Assembly: GCA_023437365.1 (NCBI GenBank)
Contig: JAEZGK010000015.1
Coordinates: 124,001 to 188,000 of the forward strand
Length of the DNA: 64,000 nt
Direction of reading: 5' to 3'
DNA from: Bacillota bacterium
GTDB taxonomy: Bacteria; Bacillota; Clostridia; Lachnospirales; Lachnospiraceae
The translations under genes were made by a program, and so were the position numbers. Positions 7,999 to 17,272 of the stretch are shown piece by piece. Below the pieces are notes generated by a model. The model did no database searches. It had not been told where the DNA came from and was given only the letters and a program-made list of their open reading frames with translations. How positions within the stretch are numbered: the first letter of the stretch is position 1; each line of letters begins with the position of its first letter.

Positions 7999-8811
7999 TC
8001 AGTTGACTTTATCCTTGCTCTCAACTGTCTTCGTCTTAGCATTGGCCTGGATATTCGATCTGAGAATAAAACGTTTTAAGAAATTATCCTTTCCTCTGTG
8101 CTTGATATAAAAATAACCAAAGGTTGAGAATATTGCAGCACCGATGAAGTTGACAAACAGATCCATCATCGTATCGATGAGGCCGATATCGATATAGGAA
8201 CTCCAGGCTTTCCCATTCACCAATAGACTGTCTATGGTAACCTTTACAGGTACATTCAGGTTATCCTGATTCAATAGGACCGTATTGAAGCCATTGAGGT
8301 ATGTATCCTTTTGCATATCGAAACCAAAGAATTGATCCATGGAGAATTCAAACATTTCCCATACAACACCGATTGTCATGGAGAAGCAGAAGGCAACGAG
8401 TGCAACAAAGACCGGCGAAAGAGAGATAGCGAACCGGTCATTTTTATTCAGAATATCAATCAAGGACAGCCCGATGGCCGCAGCCAGAAATCCATTTATG
8501 GTATGCAGTGTGGTATCCCAGTAAGGAAAGATCAGATAATAGGAATTGATCTCACCGAGAATTTCAGCCGAGAAAATGAAGAGAAGGATAATGACCTCCA
8601 GTGTATCGGGGATATCGATATGGACCCTTTTCTCAATAAAGCTTGGTATCATAAATAAGATCAGGGTAAGGATACAGAGGAAGATGTTCTCAAAATCTCT
8701 GGAGCGGAACTGATCAATAATCACAAGTATAACAGAAAGACGCAGCAGAAGGTAGACGACGGACAGGCCGGTTAGCTTTTTTGGATAAAATAATTTCTTT
8801 TGAATTTTCAT
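7999..8811 (-). CDS. YjdF-like (DUF2238) integral membrane protein
   Basis: This 270-residue protein has about seven hydrophobic segments. It carries the motif WDTTLHTINGFLAAAIGLSLID and later GVVWEMFEFSMDQFFG, both characteristic of the DUF2238/YjdF membrane family, whose function is unknown. GGGGGAG precedes the ATG. The adjacent downstream padR gene suggests its expression is regulated, perhaps by a membrane-active compound; that is inference. Confidence 0.72.
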   Translation of the reverse strand: MKIQKKLFYPKKLTGLSVVYLLLRLSVILVIIDQFRSRDFENIFLCILTLILFMIPSFIEKRVHIDIPDTLEVIILLFIFSAEILGEINSYYLIFPYWDTTLHTINGFLAAAIGLSLIDILNKNDRFAISLSPVFVALVAFCFSMTIGVVWEMFEFSMDQFFGFDMQKDTYLNGFNTVLLNQDNLNVPVKVTIDSLLVNGKAWSSYIDIGLIDTMMDLFVNFIGAAIFSTFGYFYIKHRGKDNFLKRFILRSNIQANAKTKTVESKDKVN

Positions 8812-8913
8812 AGGATCTCCCCCGTATGTAATATGTTCTAAGCTATTGTATCATGAAAAACAAGAAAAAGAATTAGAAAAGTATTATTTTTTTAAGCTTT
8901 GATATTATTATGT

Positions 8914-8935
8914 AAAGCGGGAAAATCCCGCTTTA
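8914..8935 (-). terminator. Short GC hairpin overlapping the CBS gene stop
   Basis: AAAGCGGGA and TCCCGCTTT form a 9-bp stem with a tiny loop that overlaps the stop codon of the CBS protein gene. No clear T run follows on the minus strand, so termination may be weak. Confidence 0.45.
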
Positions 8936-9361
8936 TCTGATATTGGTTCCGGGCATGGAGATATTCTTCAGAGCATCCTCTGCGCTGTTCTGGCAAGCGG
9001 GCTCTAGGGAGATATCGCCGAGAGCGACAATACCGATCAGACTGTTATCCTCAACAATGGGAAGACGTCTGATCTGACGGTCACTCATTAATCTGGCTGC
9101 ATCATTTACATCCATTTCGGGGCTGCCAAAGACAACATCCGTTGTCATGACATCTCCGACCCGGCGGTGGGCGGTATCTTCTCCGGTTGCGACACTTCTT
9201 ACTGCGATATCACGGTCAGTAACGATACCGATGATCTTATCCTGAGTACAGACAGGGATGGAACCGCAGTTATACTGCTTCATTAGCTGTGCGGCACGTT
9301 CCAGGGAATCATCGGAACGCAGGCTGGCAATGTCTTTAGACATAATTTCTCTAACCTTCAA
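8933..9361 (-). CDS. Tandem CBS domain protein
   Basis: The 142 residues consist of two CBS domains (about 1-58 and 69-122), e.g. VREIMSKDIASLRSDDSLERA and VGDVMTTDVVFGSPEMDVNDAA, with the usual IGIVTDRDIA and IGIVALGDIS endings. Such stand-alone pairs bind adenine nucleotides and often sense energy state. The start is TTG at 9361: the apparent upstream GTG (9370) is part of the GGAGGTG ribosome binding site. It is a single gene with its own hairpin at the stop. Confidence 0.88.
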   Translation of the reverse strand: MKVREIMSKDIASLRSDDSLERAAQLMKQYNCGSIPVCTQDKIIGIVTDRDIAVRSVATGEDTAHRRVGDVMTTDVVFGSPEMDVNDAARLMSDRQIRRLPIVEDNSLIGIVALGDISLEPACQNSAEDALKNISMPGTNIR

Positions 9362-9502
9362 AAAAATCACCTCCAGAAATAGCTTACCCTCGAGGGTGAT
9401 TTTCTATCATGCAAATTAATCATCTTGATCCATATCCTGACAGGGCTTCTGCATATGGATTATATTTACAATCCAATTTATACTAAATTCTGCCCTTCGG
9501 TA

Positions 9503-9530
9503 TTGCGTTTGATGTGCTAAGTGTTATAAT
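9503..9530 (+). promoter_or_regulatory. Sigma-A promoter for the DUF3160 operon
   Basis: TTGCGT (9503-9508), 16-base spacer, TATAAT (9525-9530). The start of the first gene lies about 100 bases downstream. Confidence 0.6.
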
Positions 9531-9638
9531 TTCTTTAGCTGTTGAAGGAGACGGAAGGATAGGAATAAACTGGACGATATGTATAAAACAGGAAAGCCTT
9601 GTTTATACTGACAAATAAAAGAAAAGGTGCAAGGAAGT

Positions 9639-10370
9639 ATGTTCAGAAGGATTTGGGGATATGGCATCCTCCTGTTGTTGGTGATGGGAGGATTATGCAT
9701 GGTGATGAAAAGGGATGCAAACCCTGCAACATCGGAGAATACCATAGAACGGAAGCTGGTTCGGAGTCTGAAGGATCGGGAAAATCTGATTGACTTTGCT
9801 GCTGACGATAAGAATATCTATGCTATCGTCGATCGTTCGGGAAATCTGGAATTCGGGGACTGTCTTATCGTATTTCGTATGTGCGGGGATGGGAGCTATG
9901 CAAGGGAATACAGCAATGATTTTGCTGACTTGAAGCCCTGGAAGCTGGAATTGGCAGATGTGGACGGGGACGGAGTTACGGATATTCTTACCGCAGTCAG
10001 GAAAACGACGCATTATGATACTGTAGAGAAGAATAGATTTTTTGTATTCGACTATACGGAGGGGAAGCTGGTGAAAAAGTGGACCGGGTCACAGATTGCG
10101 GGAACCTGGAGTGATTTTTACGTCAGGGATTTTTTACCGATGGAGGGAGAGGAAGTACTATTTCTTTCTCAGACAGAGGAGGGCAGGAAAAGACTCGGAA
10201 TCTATTACTGGTTTAAATTCGGTTTTCTTCTGCTCGCTCAAAGTGAGGATTATGAGACCATCGAAGGCATCCGATTTACCGAAGAAGGCAGGTTACAGAT
10301 GAATTGCGGCAAGGATAAGGAAGAATGGATTGACCTGATAGTGAAGAACGGAACAATATTACAAGAGTAA
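9639..10370 (+). CDS. Membrane-anchored protein with VCBS/FG-GAP-like repeat
   Basis: This 243-residue protein has an N-terminal membrane helix (GYGILLLLVMGGLCMVM) and an extracytoplasmic domain. The segment LADVDGDGVTDIL is the Ca2+-binding loop of FG-GAP/VCBS repeats. ATG 9639 is preferred to GTG 9627, which overlaps AAAGGTG. It lies 45 bases before the DUF3160 lipoprotein and is probably co-transcribed, so the two may act together at the outer face of the membrane. No catalytic motif is visible. Confidence 0.65.
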   Translation: MFRRIWGYGILLLLVMGGLCMVMKRDANPATSENTIERKLVRSLKDRENLIDFAADDKNIYAIVDRSGNLEFGDCLIVFRMCGDGSYAREYSNDFADLKPWKLELADVDGDGVTDILTAVRKTTHYDTVEKNRFFVFDYTEGKLVKKWTGSQIAGTWSDFYVRDFLPMEGEEVLFLSQTEEGRKRLGIYYWFKFGFLLLAQSEDYETIEGIRFTEEGRLQMNCGKDKEEWIDLIVKNGTILQE

Positions 10371-10415
10371 TGGAAGGAGCGAAACCTCCCCAGAGATCAG
10401 AAATGGAGGAATATA

Positions 10416-12749
10416 ATGAAAAGATTTAAAAGTATATGTGTGCTTCTACTATGCCTGAGTCTTGTGCTAACCGGATGCAAAAATAACAGTGGCCGGGATC
10501 AGAAGAATGAAAATGGTACTAATAATACAACAGAAGAAAAAACAGAGCTTGTGAAAAAACCTACGGTGACCCCGTTTCCGACCAATACTGAGGGATCACA
10601 GGCTATGAATTCGGGTTTGCTATACCTCGATAACGACTGGACCGATAGAAAGACCGTCAAACCCTTCAAATCCTCCTATACGGCATCGGAGACAGAGGCG
10701 GAGGTGGCTGCCTATACGGTTGCCGGGGATCTCTCCAATGTAGAGAATATGAACCAGTTCTCGGGCTTTACCAAAGAGCAGATGAAGCTGCTGGTAAAGA
10801 ACGGCTTTGTTGTGCTTCCTACAACGAATACCAAGATGTATTATACCTACGATGGCAACGAGTACAACGGTGTGCCTAATTTTATCACCTCGGACAGTGT
10901 ATTGCATCTGTATCATCTCTTTTATGATAAATCTCTGATGAATGTAGAAACCGATTATCTCTATGAAGACTTGGATTTGATGACGAAGCAGATGCTGGGG
11001 AATTCCCTCCTCCTGCTGGCACAGCTTAAGGATGAGAAGATGATCGATCTGCAGAAGGACAATGTAGTCTATTTTCTGGTAGCCCGTATGCTGATGTTGA
11101 ATTCAACCGAGGTTCCTGTTGAGGTTGACAATGAGCTTATGACACTGGCAAAGCAGGAATACCAACTGGCTACAGAAGCTAAGGGAATGACAGAATCCCC
11201 CTTGGTAAAAACAAAGGTGGATTATTCGATGTTCACTGTCAGAGGGCATTACACCAGAAGTGAGGAACTGGGCAGATTCTTTCGAACTATGATGTGGTTC
11301 GGCATCTTTCCCTACACCTTCTTCGACTTTGAAGGGGTATACCAGTATGACAATGTACTTCGTTCGCTGCTGATCTCGTATATGACCTTTGCCAAGAATG
11401 ATAACGCTTGTAATGCTGAGTTATGGAGCAATATCTATCTGCCGACCTCAGAGTATGTAGGGGTATCCGACGATATCAATGTCTTCACGATGAATGAGCT
11501 TAGACAGAAGGTTTTTCAGGACGTGACGAATCCGGATATCTTTAATGATGATGTATATTACGATGCACTGCTGGCGGCAGTAAAAGCGCTTCCTGAACCT
11601 CGGATTCAAGGGAAGCTGACAGTGCAGGAGGTTGCGACGGGAAAGCAGTTCCGCTTCATGGGACAGCGCTATGTTCTGGACAGTGATATTCTTCAGGATC
11701 TGGTAGAACCTATTTTGAGAGAATTACCGAGTGCACTGGACCTGATGGGGGTTCTGGGAAGTAAGACAGCAGAGGACCTGCAAAAGAACGTATATCAGCC
11801 GCAGAAGGTTTGGCCTGAGTATACAACCTACTATGAGCAGTGGAAGGAGACCGCCGAAGCTCTCACACCGGAGTACTGGGGCACGAATCTCTATACCGGA
11901 TGGCTCTGGACATTACAGGAGGCTTTCAAGGAATATCCGGCAGGTTCGGGAATGCCCTTCTTTATGAAGAATGATGCCTGGAGTAAGAAGTCCTTAAATA
12001 CTGCGATCGGAAGCTATACGGAATTAAAGCATGATACCGTCCTTTATGGAAAGCAGGCCATGGCAGAAGCAGGTGGGCCTGTGGAATATGCAAAATCTCA
12101 TTATGTGGAGCCAAAAGTAGAATTGTACGGGAAGCTCTATTACCTGACGAATTATACCGTTTCAGCACTGAAGGAACGTGGGATGCTGAATGAGGATATC
12201 CTTGCAGGGGCGGAGGATTATAAGGAATTATTACAGCTTTTAATTTCGTGCTCTACGAAGGAATTGGCGAACGAACCCCTTAGCGACGAGGAGAATAAGG
12301 AACTGCTTCGTTATGGCGGAACGCTGGAGAGGATAGCCGGGTCCTTCCTGAATGGAATTACAGATGCACAGGAGGACTATCCAAATATCGAAATTTCTGA
12401 TATGCTTGTTACAGATATCGCAACCGGGGATGCAAAGTATTTATCTCTCGGAACCGGATATTTTGATGATATTTATGTAGTTGCACCCATACTCGGGAAG
12501 CTTTATCTGTGTCGTGGCTCTGTGTATTCCTCCTATGAATTTACCAGCAGTAAGCGCCTGACGGATGAGGAATGGTGGGCTTTAAACGGAATTGGAATTG
12601 AACGCCAGGACTATGGGGATTTCGCAGAGATCGGTGAGCCCTCCAGTGACCTGCCGCTGCAGCAGGATTGGGTGAAGGCCTTCAAATCCGATACGAATGA
12701 GGTGGCGGTAAAGGCATTAGAGGTTGACTTTGATAAGCTTGAGGAATAA
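10416..12749 (+). CDS. DUF3160 domain lipoprotein
   Basis: This 777-residue protein has a lipoprotein signal (LSLVLTGC, Cys21) and a low-complexity linker rich in Asn, Thr and Glu. A long DUF3160 domain follows, recognised from NQFSGFTKEQMKLLVKNGFVV near its start and the Trp/Tyr-rich middle (SGWLWTLQEAF-type segment around residue 495). It should be anchored on the outer face of the cytoplasmic membrane. DUF3160 has no established function; a carbohydrate- or cell-wall-related role is only a guess. AGGAGG-type site precedes the ATG. Confidence 0.85.
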   Translation: MKRFKSICVLLLCLSLVLTGCKNNSGRDQKNENGTNNTTEEKTELVKKPTVTPFPTNTEGSQAMNSGLLYLDNDWTDRKTVKPFKSSYTASETEAEVAAYTVAGDLSNVENMNQFSGFTKEQMKLLVKNGFVVLPTTNTKMYYTYDGNEYNGVPNFITSDSVLHLYHLFYDKSLMNVETDYLYEDLDLMTKQMLGNSLLLLAQLKDEKMIDLQKDNVVYFLVARMLMLNSTEVPVEVDNELMTLAKQEYQLATEAKGMTESPLVKTKVDYSMFTVRGHYTRSEELGRFFRTMMWFGIFPYTFFDFEGVYQYDNVLRSLLISYMTFAKNDNACNAELWSNIYLPTSEYVGVSDDINVFTMNELRQKVFQDVTNPDIFNDDVYYDALLAAVKALPEPRIQGKLTVQEVATGKQFRFMGQRYVLDSDILQDLVEPILRELPSALDLMGVLGSKTAEDLQKNVYQPQKVWPEYTTYYEQWKETAEALTPEYWGTNLYTGWLWTLQEAFKEYPAGSGMPFFMKNDAWSKKSLNTAIGSYTELKHDTVLYGKQAMAEAGGPVEYAKSHYVEPKVELYGKLYYLTNYTVSALKERGMLNEDILAGAEDYKELLQLLISCSTKELANEPLSDEENKELLRYGGTLERIAGSFLNGITDAQEDYPNIEISDMLVTDIATGDAKYLSLGTGYFDDIYVVAPILGKLYLCRGSVYSSYEFTSSKRLTDEEWWALNGIGIERQDYGDFAEIGEPSSDLPLQQDWVKAFKSDTNEVAVKALEVDFDKLEE

Positions 12750-12820
12750 ATTGATTTACAAAAAAGATACAATAGGAAAAAGCAGAACGAAAGCATACCA
12801 TGGGAAGGAAGGTTATACGC

Positions 12821-13828
12821 ATGAATCAGGTAGTACTTGGTAAAACAGGAATTAAAGTGGATAAGAACGGCTTCGGTGCTCTCCCAATCCAGAGAATCAG
12901 CAGAGAAGAGGCTGCACTGATCTTAAGGAAGGCATATGACAGCGGTATCACATTTTTTGATACGGCAAGATTCTATACAGACAGTGAGGAGAAGCTGGGG
13001 TATGCCTTGCACGAGGTCAGGAATAAGATATATCTTGCATCCAAGACTATGACTACAGAGGTCAAGGAATTCTGGAACCAGCTTAAGACGACCCTCGAAC
13101 AGCTCAAAACAGATTATCTGGATATCTATCAGTTCCATAACCCCGGTTTCTGCCCGAAGCCGGGGGACGGAACCGGATTATATGAAGCAATGCTGGAGGC
13201 AAAGGAAAAAGGAATGATCCGCTTTATCGGAATCACGAACCACCGCCTTCCTGTCGCGATGGAAGCAGCAGAATCGGGACTGTACGATACCATTCAGTTC
13301 CCCTTCAGTTATCTGGCAACCGAGAAGGAGATTGCACTGGTAAAGCTGTGCGAAGAGAAGGAAATCGGCTTCCTGGCAATGAAGGCTCTGTCAGGGGGAT
13401 TAATTACGAATTCAGCAGCAGCCTATGCTTTTCTGGCGCAGTTCGAGAATGTGCTGCCTATCTGGGGAGTACAAAGATTGCAGGAGCTGGAGGAATTCAT
13501 CCGATACATCGAGGAACCTCCGATCATGAATGATGAGCTTAGAGCTGTTATCGAGAAGGACCGCAAAGAGTTGTCCTCCAATTTTTGCAGAGGCTGCGGC
13601 TATTGCCTCCCTTGCCCGGCAGGAATTGATATTCCGATCTCTGCCAGAATGTCCTTGATGATCCGCAGAGCTCCGGTTTCCGTCTATCTAAATGATTCCT
13701 GGAAGGCGAAGATGAAGCTGATTGAGAACTGCATCCACTGCGACCATTGTAAAAAGCACTGTCCGTATGGACTGGATACGCCCTCATTGCTTGCCGATAA
13801 TTGGACTGATTATCAGAACTTTATCTAG
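12821..13828 (+). CDS. Aldo/keto reductase with C-terminal 4Fe-4S ferredoxin domain
   Basis: This 335-residue protein has an AKR barrel with the tetrad visible in DTARFYTDSEEKLG (Asp, Tyr), YLASKTM (Lys) and YQFHNP (His). A C-terminal segment carries CRGCGYCLPCPAGIDIP and CIHCDHCKKHCPYG, which should bind two [4Fe-4S] clusters. This AKR-ferredoxin fusion is common in anaerobes; the substrate is unknown. ATG 12821 follows GGAAGGAAGG and is preferred to ATG 12800. Confidence 0.87.
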   Translation: MNQVVLGKTGIKVDKNGFGALPIQRISREEAALILRKAYDSGITFFDTARFYTDSEEKLGYALHEVRNKIYLASKTMTTEVKEFWNQLKTTLEQLKTDYLDIYQFHNPGFCPKPGDGTGLYEAMLEAKEKGMIRFIGITNHRLPVAMEAAESGLYDTIQFPFSYLATEKEIALVKLCEEKEIGFLAMKALSGGLITNSAAAYAFLAQFENVLPIWGVQRLQELEEFIRYIEEPPIMNDELRAVIEKDRKELSSNFCRGCGYCLPCPAGIDIPISARMSLMIRRAPVSVYLNDSWKAKMKLIENCIHCDHCKKHCPYGLDTPSLLADNWTDYQNFI

Positions 13829-13883
13829 CACCGGATACATAGGCTGCCGGTCATATGCGGCTATACTTTGTGGAGGTATGTTT

Positions 13884-14081
13884 ATGAAGGGCAAATTAGT
13901 ATATAGTGTTTTGGCAATACTTACTGTCCTGGTAACAATCTTTGGGCTGGGCCCCGTACTTTTTGCGGATGGGACAACGAGGGAGAGGATGAATACCCTC
14001 CTAATTGTCCTATCCTGCTATGTGTTGATCTTTGCCTGTTTTTATGCTGTTTATAGACGGAGGAAGAACAGAAAGGAATAG
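13884..14081 (+). CDS. Small two-helix membrane protein (65 aa)
   Basis: ATG 13884 is preceded by GGAGG at 13872. The product has two hydrophobic helices (YSVLAILTVLVTIFGLGPVLF and LLIVLSCYVLIFACFYAVY, about residues 7-27 and 41-59) and a basic tail (RRRKNRKE). It ends 5 bases before the second truA, whose ribosome binding site lies inside its last codons, so they are translationally close. Family unknown. Confidence 0.6.
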   Translation: MKGKLVYSVLAILTVLVTIFGLGPVLFADGTTRERMNTLLIVLSCYVLIFACFYAVYRRRKNRKE

Positions 14082-14086
14082 ACAGT

Positions 14087-14827
14087 ATGAATAATTACAG
14101 ATTAACAATTCAATATGACGGAGGCAGATATAAGGGCTGGCAAAGGCTCGGTGGCGGTGAGAATACCGTTCAGGATAAGCTGGAGCAATTGCTGTCTGCT
14201 CTCACAGGGGAGGAAATCGAACTCATAGGCTGCAGCCGGACTGATGCCGGAGTGCATGCGCTTGCCCAGACTGCTAACTTTAAGACGAAGCGGCTGTTGT
14301 CAAAAGAACAGATTTTACAATATGCCAATCAATATCTTCCGAAGGATATCAGTATAACCGAGGCCACTCCGGCTGACGAAAGCTTTCATGCCAGATACCA
14401 TGCCAAGGATAAGACTTATCTGTATCAGATCTGGAATAAGGAATACAGCAATCCGTTTCTGAGGAAATACAGTATGCATGTGCCGGAGAAGCTTGATCTT
14501 ACTTTGATGAAGGAAGCTGTGGTATATTTTCTAGGAACCCATGACTTCACGGCATTTTCGAATGCTAAATCCAAGAAGAAATCCATGGTTCGTACAATTT
14601 ATGATATTAGCCTTCGGGAAGTGGACGGGTTGATTGGAATAAGAATCAAAGGCGATGGCTTTCTGTATAATATGGTAAGGTGGATGGTAGGCACACTGAT
14701 AGAAGTAGGGCTTGGGAGAATGAGCCCTGAAGAGCTTCCTGACATTTTTGCTGCTAAGCAGAGAAATCGGACGGGTAATTTGGCTGAGGCCTGCGGTCTA
14801 TATCTGGAACAGATTACATATGAGTAA
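14087..14827 (+). CDS. truA: tRNA pseudouridine synthase A (canonical copy)
   Basis: This 246-residue TruA carries the intact active-site loop GCSRTDAGVHA with Asp53, plus YDGGRYKGWQR at the N-terminus and VRWMVGTLIEVGLG near the C-terminus. It should isomerise U38-U40 in the anticodon stem-loop of tRNAs. It is a paralogue of the gene at 4392-5132, which has Glu at this position. AAAGGAAT precedes the ATG. It probably carries the housekeeping activity. Confidence 0.92.
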   Translation: MNNYRLTIQYDGGRYKGWQRLGGGENTVQDKLEQLLSALTGEEIELIGCSRTDAGVHALAQTANFKTKRLLSKEQILQYANQYLPKDISITEATPADESFHARYHAKDKTYLYQIWNKEYSNPFLRKYSMHVPEKLDLTLMKEAVVYFLGTHDFTAFSNAKSKKKSMVRTIYDISLREVDGLIGIRIKGDGFLYNMVRWMVGTLIEVGLGRMSPEELPDIFAAKQRNRTGNLAEACGLYLEQITYE

Positions 14828-14830
14828 AAT

Positions 14831-14851
14831 GTGAAGATAAAGCATCTTCAC
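14831..14851 (+). terminator. Weak hairpin terminator after truA
   Basis: GTGAAGAT (14831-14838) pairs with ATCTTCAC (14844-14851) around a 5-nt loop. An A/T-rich tail follows. Confidence 0.45.
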
Positions 14852-14936
14852 ACTATTATTTGAGATGCTGCATTGCGACATCCTGTCCGGGAGTATGAAG
14901 AGAATGCCGCGACACGACGGCAGAACGGAGGATACT

Positions 14937-16124
14937 ATGGAGATAACCTTGACGAGGCAACAGGCGAGACAGTTTCTTCTTCTGAAGCAGGGACTCCTGG
15001 GGGAGTATCGGTTTTCTGAAAAGGATGGGGTTGTGGCATACGTCCGCCAGGCGGGTTGTATTCAATTCGACCCGATTGATGTCTGCGGTAAGAATGCCGA
15101 GCTGGTACTACAGTCCAGAGTCAAAGGCTTTCGGAAGAAAATGCTCTCTGAGCTGCTTTACGAGGAACGCAGATTGTTTGACTTTTTCGATAAAAATCTC
15201 GCTATTATGGAGCTCTCCGACTGGCCATATCTGGAACGCGTCCGGGAAGGCTACCGACAGGGTGGTAGGGGGAAGGAGGAAGTCGATCGGATTGAAGAGG
15301 AGGTCAAAGCAATTATAAAGGATAGGGGAGAGGTATCCTCGAAGGATATCGGATTCAATGAAAAGGTGGATTGGTACTGGAGCAGTACCAAGCTGGCACG
15401 TGCCGCTTTGGAAAGCCTTTATTTCCGCGGAGATCTGGTGATCCATCATAAGAAAGGCACGATTAAGTATTATTGCCTGGCAGAGGAGGTGGTTCCGAAA
15501 GAACTGCTGGAGATGCCGGATCCTCACCCTGATGATTTAGAGCATTATAAGTGGAGAGTACTTCGAAGAATTTCCGCAATCGGACTTCTCTGGAACAGAC
15601 CCTCGGATGCCTGGCTTGGAATATGGAATTTTCGAGCACAGGATAGGGAGGAAGCATTTCAAGGGCTCTTATCCGAAGGGCGAATTCTGCCGATTCAGGT
15701 AGAGGACTGTAAGGACCGCTTCTATTGCCTCAAGGAGGATGAACCGCTTTTATATAGCTTGCCAGAGCTTGCGATAACGAAGTCCAGGACAGAACTGATT
15801 GCGCCGCTAGATTGTATGCTTTGGGATAGAAAGCTGATCAAGGAGCTGTTTGATTTTGATTATAAATGGGAGATCTATACACCGGAGGTACAGAGAAAAT
15901 ACGGTTATTATGTGCTGCCGGTACTTTCGGGGGAACGCTTCATCGGACGTGTGGAAGTGATTTCATCTGTGAAGCAGGATGCACTGCTGGTGAAGAACCT
16001 TTGGCTGGAGAGGGGTGTGAAACCCACAAAGAAGCTTATTGGAGAGCTTAAGCGGTGCCTGATTCGCTTTATGAAATTTCATGGCTTGAAAGAGATTATA
16101 TATGAGACAGGTTTCTTTGGATAA
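14937..16124 (+). CDS. YcaQ/AlkX-like winged-helix DNA glycosylase
   Basis: This 395-residue HTH_42-superfamily protein (ITLTRQQARQFLL at the N-terminus) contains GCIQFDPIDVCGKN. The Q-F-D triplet is the catalytic motif of the AlkX (YcaQ) branch, which unhooks alkylated bases and interstrand crosslinks; the AlkZ branch has Q-x-Q. Later motifs SDWPYLERVR and LIAPLDCMLWDR fit the family. ATG 14937 with GGAGG (14927-14931) is chosen; the longer frame from 14865 has no site. Assignment to AlkX rather than AlkZ rests on the triplet alone. Confidence 0.82.
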   Translation: MEITLTRQQARQFLLLKQGLLGEYRFSEKDGVVAYVRQAGCIQFDPIDVCGKNAELVLQSRVKGFRKKMLSELLYEERRLFDFFDKNLAIMELSDWPYLERVREGYRQGGRGKEEVDRIEEEVKAIIKDRGEVSSKDIGFNEKVDWYWSSTKLARAALESLYFRGDLVIHHKKGTIKYYCLAEEVVPKELLEMPDPHPDDLEHYKWRVLRRISAIGLLWNRPSDAWLGIWNFRAQDREEAFQGLLSEGRILPIQVEDCKDRFYCLKEDEPLLYSLPELAITKSRTELIAPLDCMLWDRKLIKELFDFDYKWEIYTPEVQRKYGYYVLPVLSGERFIGRVEVISSVKQDALLVKNLWLERGVKPTKKLIGELKRCLIRFMKFHGLKEIIYETGFFG

Positions 16125-16154
16125 GTATATTCAACGTCAAAAGGCTCCACATTC

Positions 16155-16215
16155 TTACAGATACGACAGGTTGTTCTTACAAGCGAGCTTGTAGAACAAG
16201 CTGTCGTATCTGTAA
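16155..16215. repeat. Long near-perfect hairpin (61 bp)
   Basis: TTACAGATACGACAG at 16155 pairs with CTGTCGTATCTGTAA at 16201, and the inner arms TTGTTCT/AGAACAA and ACAAGC/GCTTGT extend the stem almost to the loop. There is no T run, so it is not a classical terminator. It lies between the glycosylase gene and the riboswitch promoter. It may be a bidirectional RNA hairpin or a short palindromic repeat. Confidence 0.75.
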
Positions 16216-16267
16216 AGCACCTTCTGGATGCTAGTTATTATTACCATGAAAATTTTTTATGATTTTA

Positions 16268-16296
16268 TTGCCTTTATCACGGAATCATGATATAGT
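16268..16296 (+). promoter_or_regulatory. Sigma-A promoter of the Mn2+ riboswitch transcript
   Basis: TTGCCT (16268-16273), 17-base spacer, TATAGT (16291-16296). The expected start is about 16303, just upstream of the aptamer. Confidence 0.65.
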
Positions 16297-16312
16297 TATT
16301 GAGGTTTTGAAT

Positions 16313-16415
16313 GGTTTTAAAAGGGAGTAGCTGCCATTATGGTGGCAAAGTCAACATACTGACCGTAACAGGTCTGGCTTTGCCGTGGCTGAATATAGTC
16401 AAGCGAGACTTTTAA
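16313..16415 (+). ncRNA. yybP-ykoY manganese riboswitch aptamer
   Basis: The conserved blocks AAAGGGAGTAGC at the 5' side, CTGACCGTAACAGGTCTGGC in the middle and CAAGCGAGACTTT at the 3' side match the yybP-ykoY family. P1 forms between TTAAAAG and CTTTTAA. The family binds Mn2+ and usually turns on Mn2+ exporters. The downstream gene is a TMEM165/GDT1 transporter, as expected. The 3' P1 strand is shared with the terminator that follows, giving a transcriptional ON switch. Confidence 0.92.
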
Positions 16416-16481
16416 CACAAGAAGATTCGTCGTACCGGTTTTAGTCCGGCAGGCGGATTGCTTGTGTTGAAAGTCTTTTTT
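16406..16481 (+). terminator. Riboswitch expression-platform terminator
   Basis: AGACTTTTAACACAAG (16406-16421) pairs with CTTGTGTTGAAAGTCT (16461-16476), followed by a T run. An inner CCGG hairpin sits in the loop. Its 5' arm overlaps the 3' strand of aptamer P1, so Mn2+-stabilised P1 should prevent termination. Confidence 0.88.
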
Positions 16482-16517
16482 AATATATACATAAACTATG
16501 ATTTAGGAGGACTGTCA

Positions 16518-17201
16518 ATGTCAGAAATTATCAAGGCTTTACTATTTGTTGTTGTCGCTGAAATGGGGGATAAGACGCAGCTGCTTGCGATGGCGATGGC
16601 AAGTAAGTATAAGGTCGGACAAGTTATGCTGGGAGTTTTAGTGGCTACTATACTGAATCATGCTTTAGCAGTAGCACTGGGAAGCTGCTTGGGCTCAGTA
16701 ATTCCTATGGGTATTATTAAGGTTGTGGCGGCAGTTGCATTTCTGATCTTTGGTCTTTGGACCTTAAGAGGGGATAAGCTTGATGAGGAGGATACCAAGA
16801 AACAGAAATTCAATCCTGTCATGACGGTTGCGATTGCTTTTTTCATTGCAGAGATGGGGGACAAGACACAGCTGATGACTATCACAATAGCGGCTGAAAG
16901 CACGGCACCGGTCCTTATCCTGTTGGGAACGACAATGGGCATGATGGTTGCAGACGGGATCGGTATCATCGGTGGTGCCTGGATGGCGAAGCATATTCCA
17001 GAGAAATATATCAAGTGGGGAGCAGGCTTAATCTTTATCTTCTTCGGAACCTTAACCTTATACGAGAATATTCCTGCAGGACTGATCAATCCTTTTACAA
17101 TCGCTTTATATTTCCTTGTACTGTTAGCCCTAATTTATTTGATCGGTGTAAAATTAACTTATATCGGACAGGATAGCAAACAAGAGGTCGAGGCTGAATA
17201 A
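16518..17201 (+). CDS. TMEM165/GDT1 (UPF0016) family transporter, likely Mn2+ exporter
   Basis: This 227-residue membrane protein has the two signature repeats VAEMGDKTQLLAMAMA (near residue 12) and IAEMGDKTQLMTITIA (near residue 111), each with the E-x-G-D-K-[TS] motif of the UPF0016 cation transporters. Bacterial members such as MneA export Mn2+. Six hydrophobic segments are visible. The Mn2+ riboswitch in its leader directly supports the substrate. ATG 16518 follows GGAGG (16506-16510). Confidence 0.9.
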   Translation: MSEIIKALLFVVVAEMGDKTQLLAMAMASKYKVGQVMLGVLVATILNHALAVALGSCLGSVIPMGIIKVVAAVAFLIFGLWTLRGDKLDEEDTKKQKFNPVMTVAIAFFIAEMGDKTQLMTITIAAESTAPVLILLGTTMGMMVADGIGIIGGAWMAKHIPEKYIKWGAGLIFIFFGTLTLYENIPAGLINPFTIALYFLVLLALIYLIGVKLTYIGQDSKQEVEAE

Positions 17202-17272
17202 GTATGTTTCGATCAAATAAAAAATTTCTGTAATTTTATGGAGATTTGACGAAACTTGAGGGGAAAATTTGT

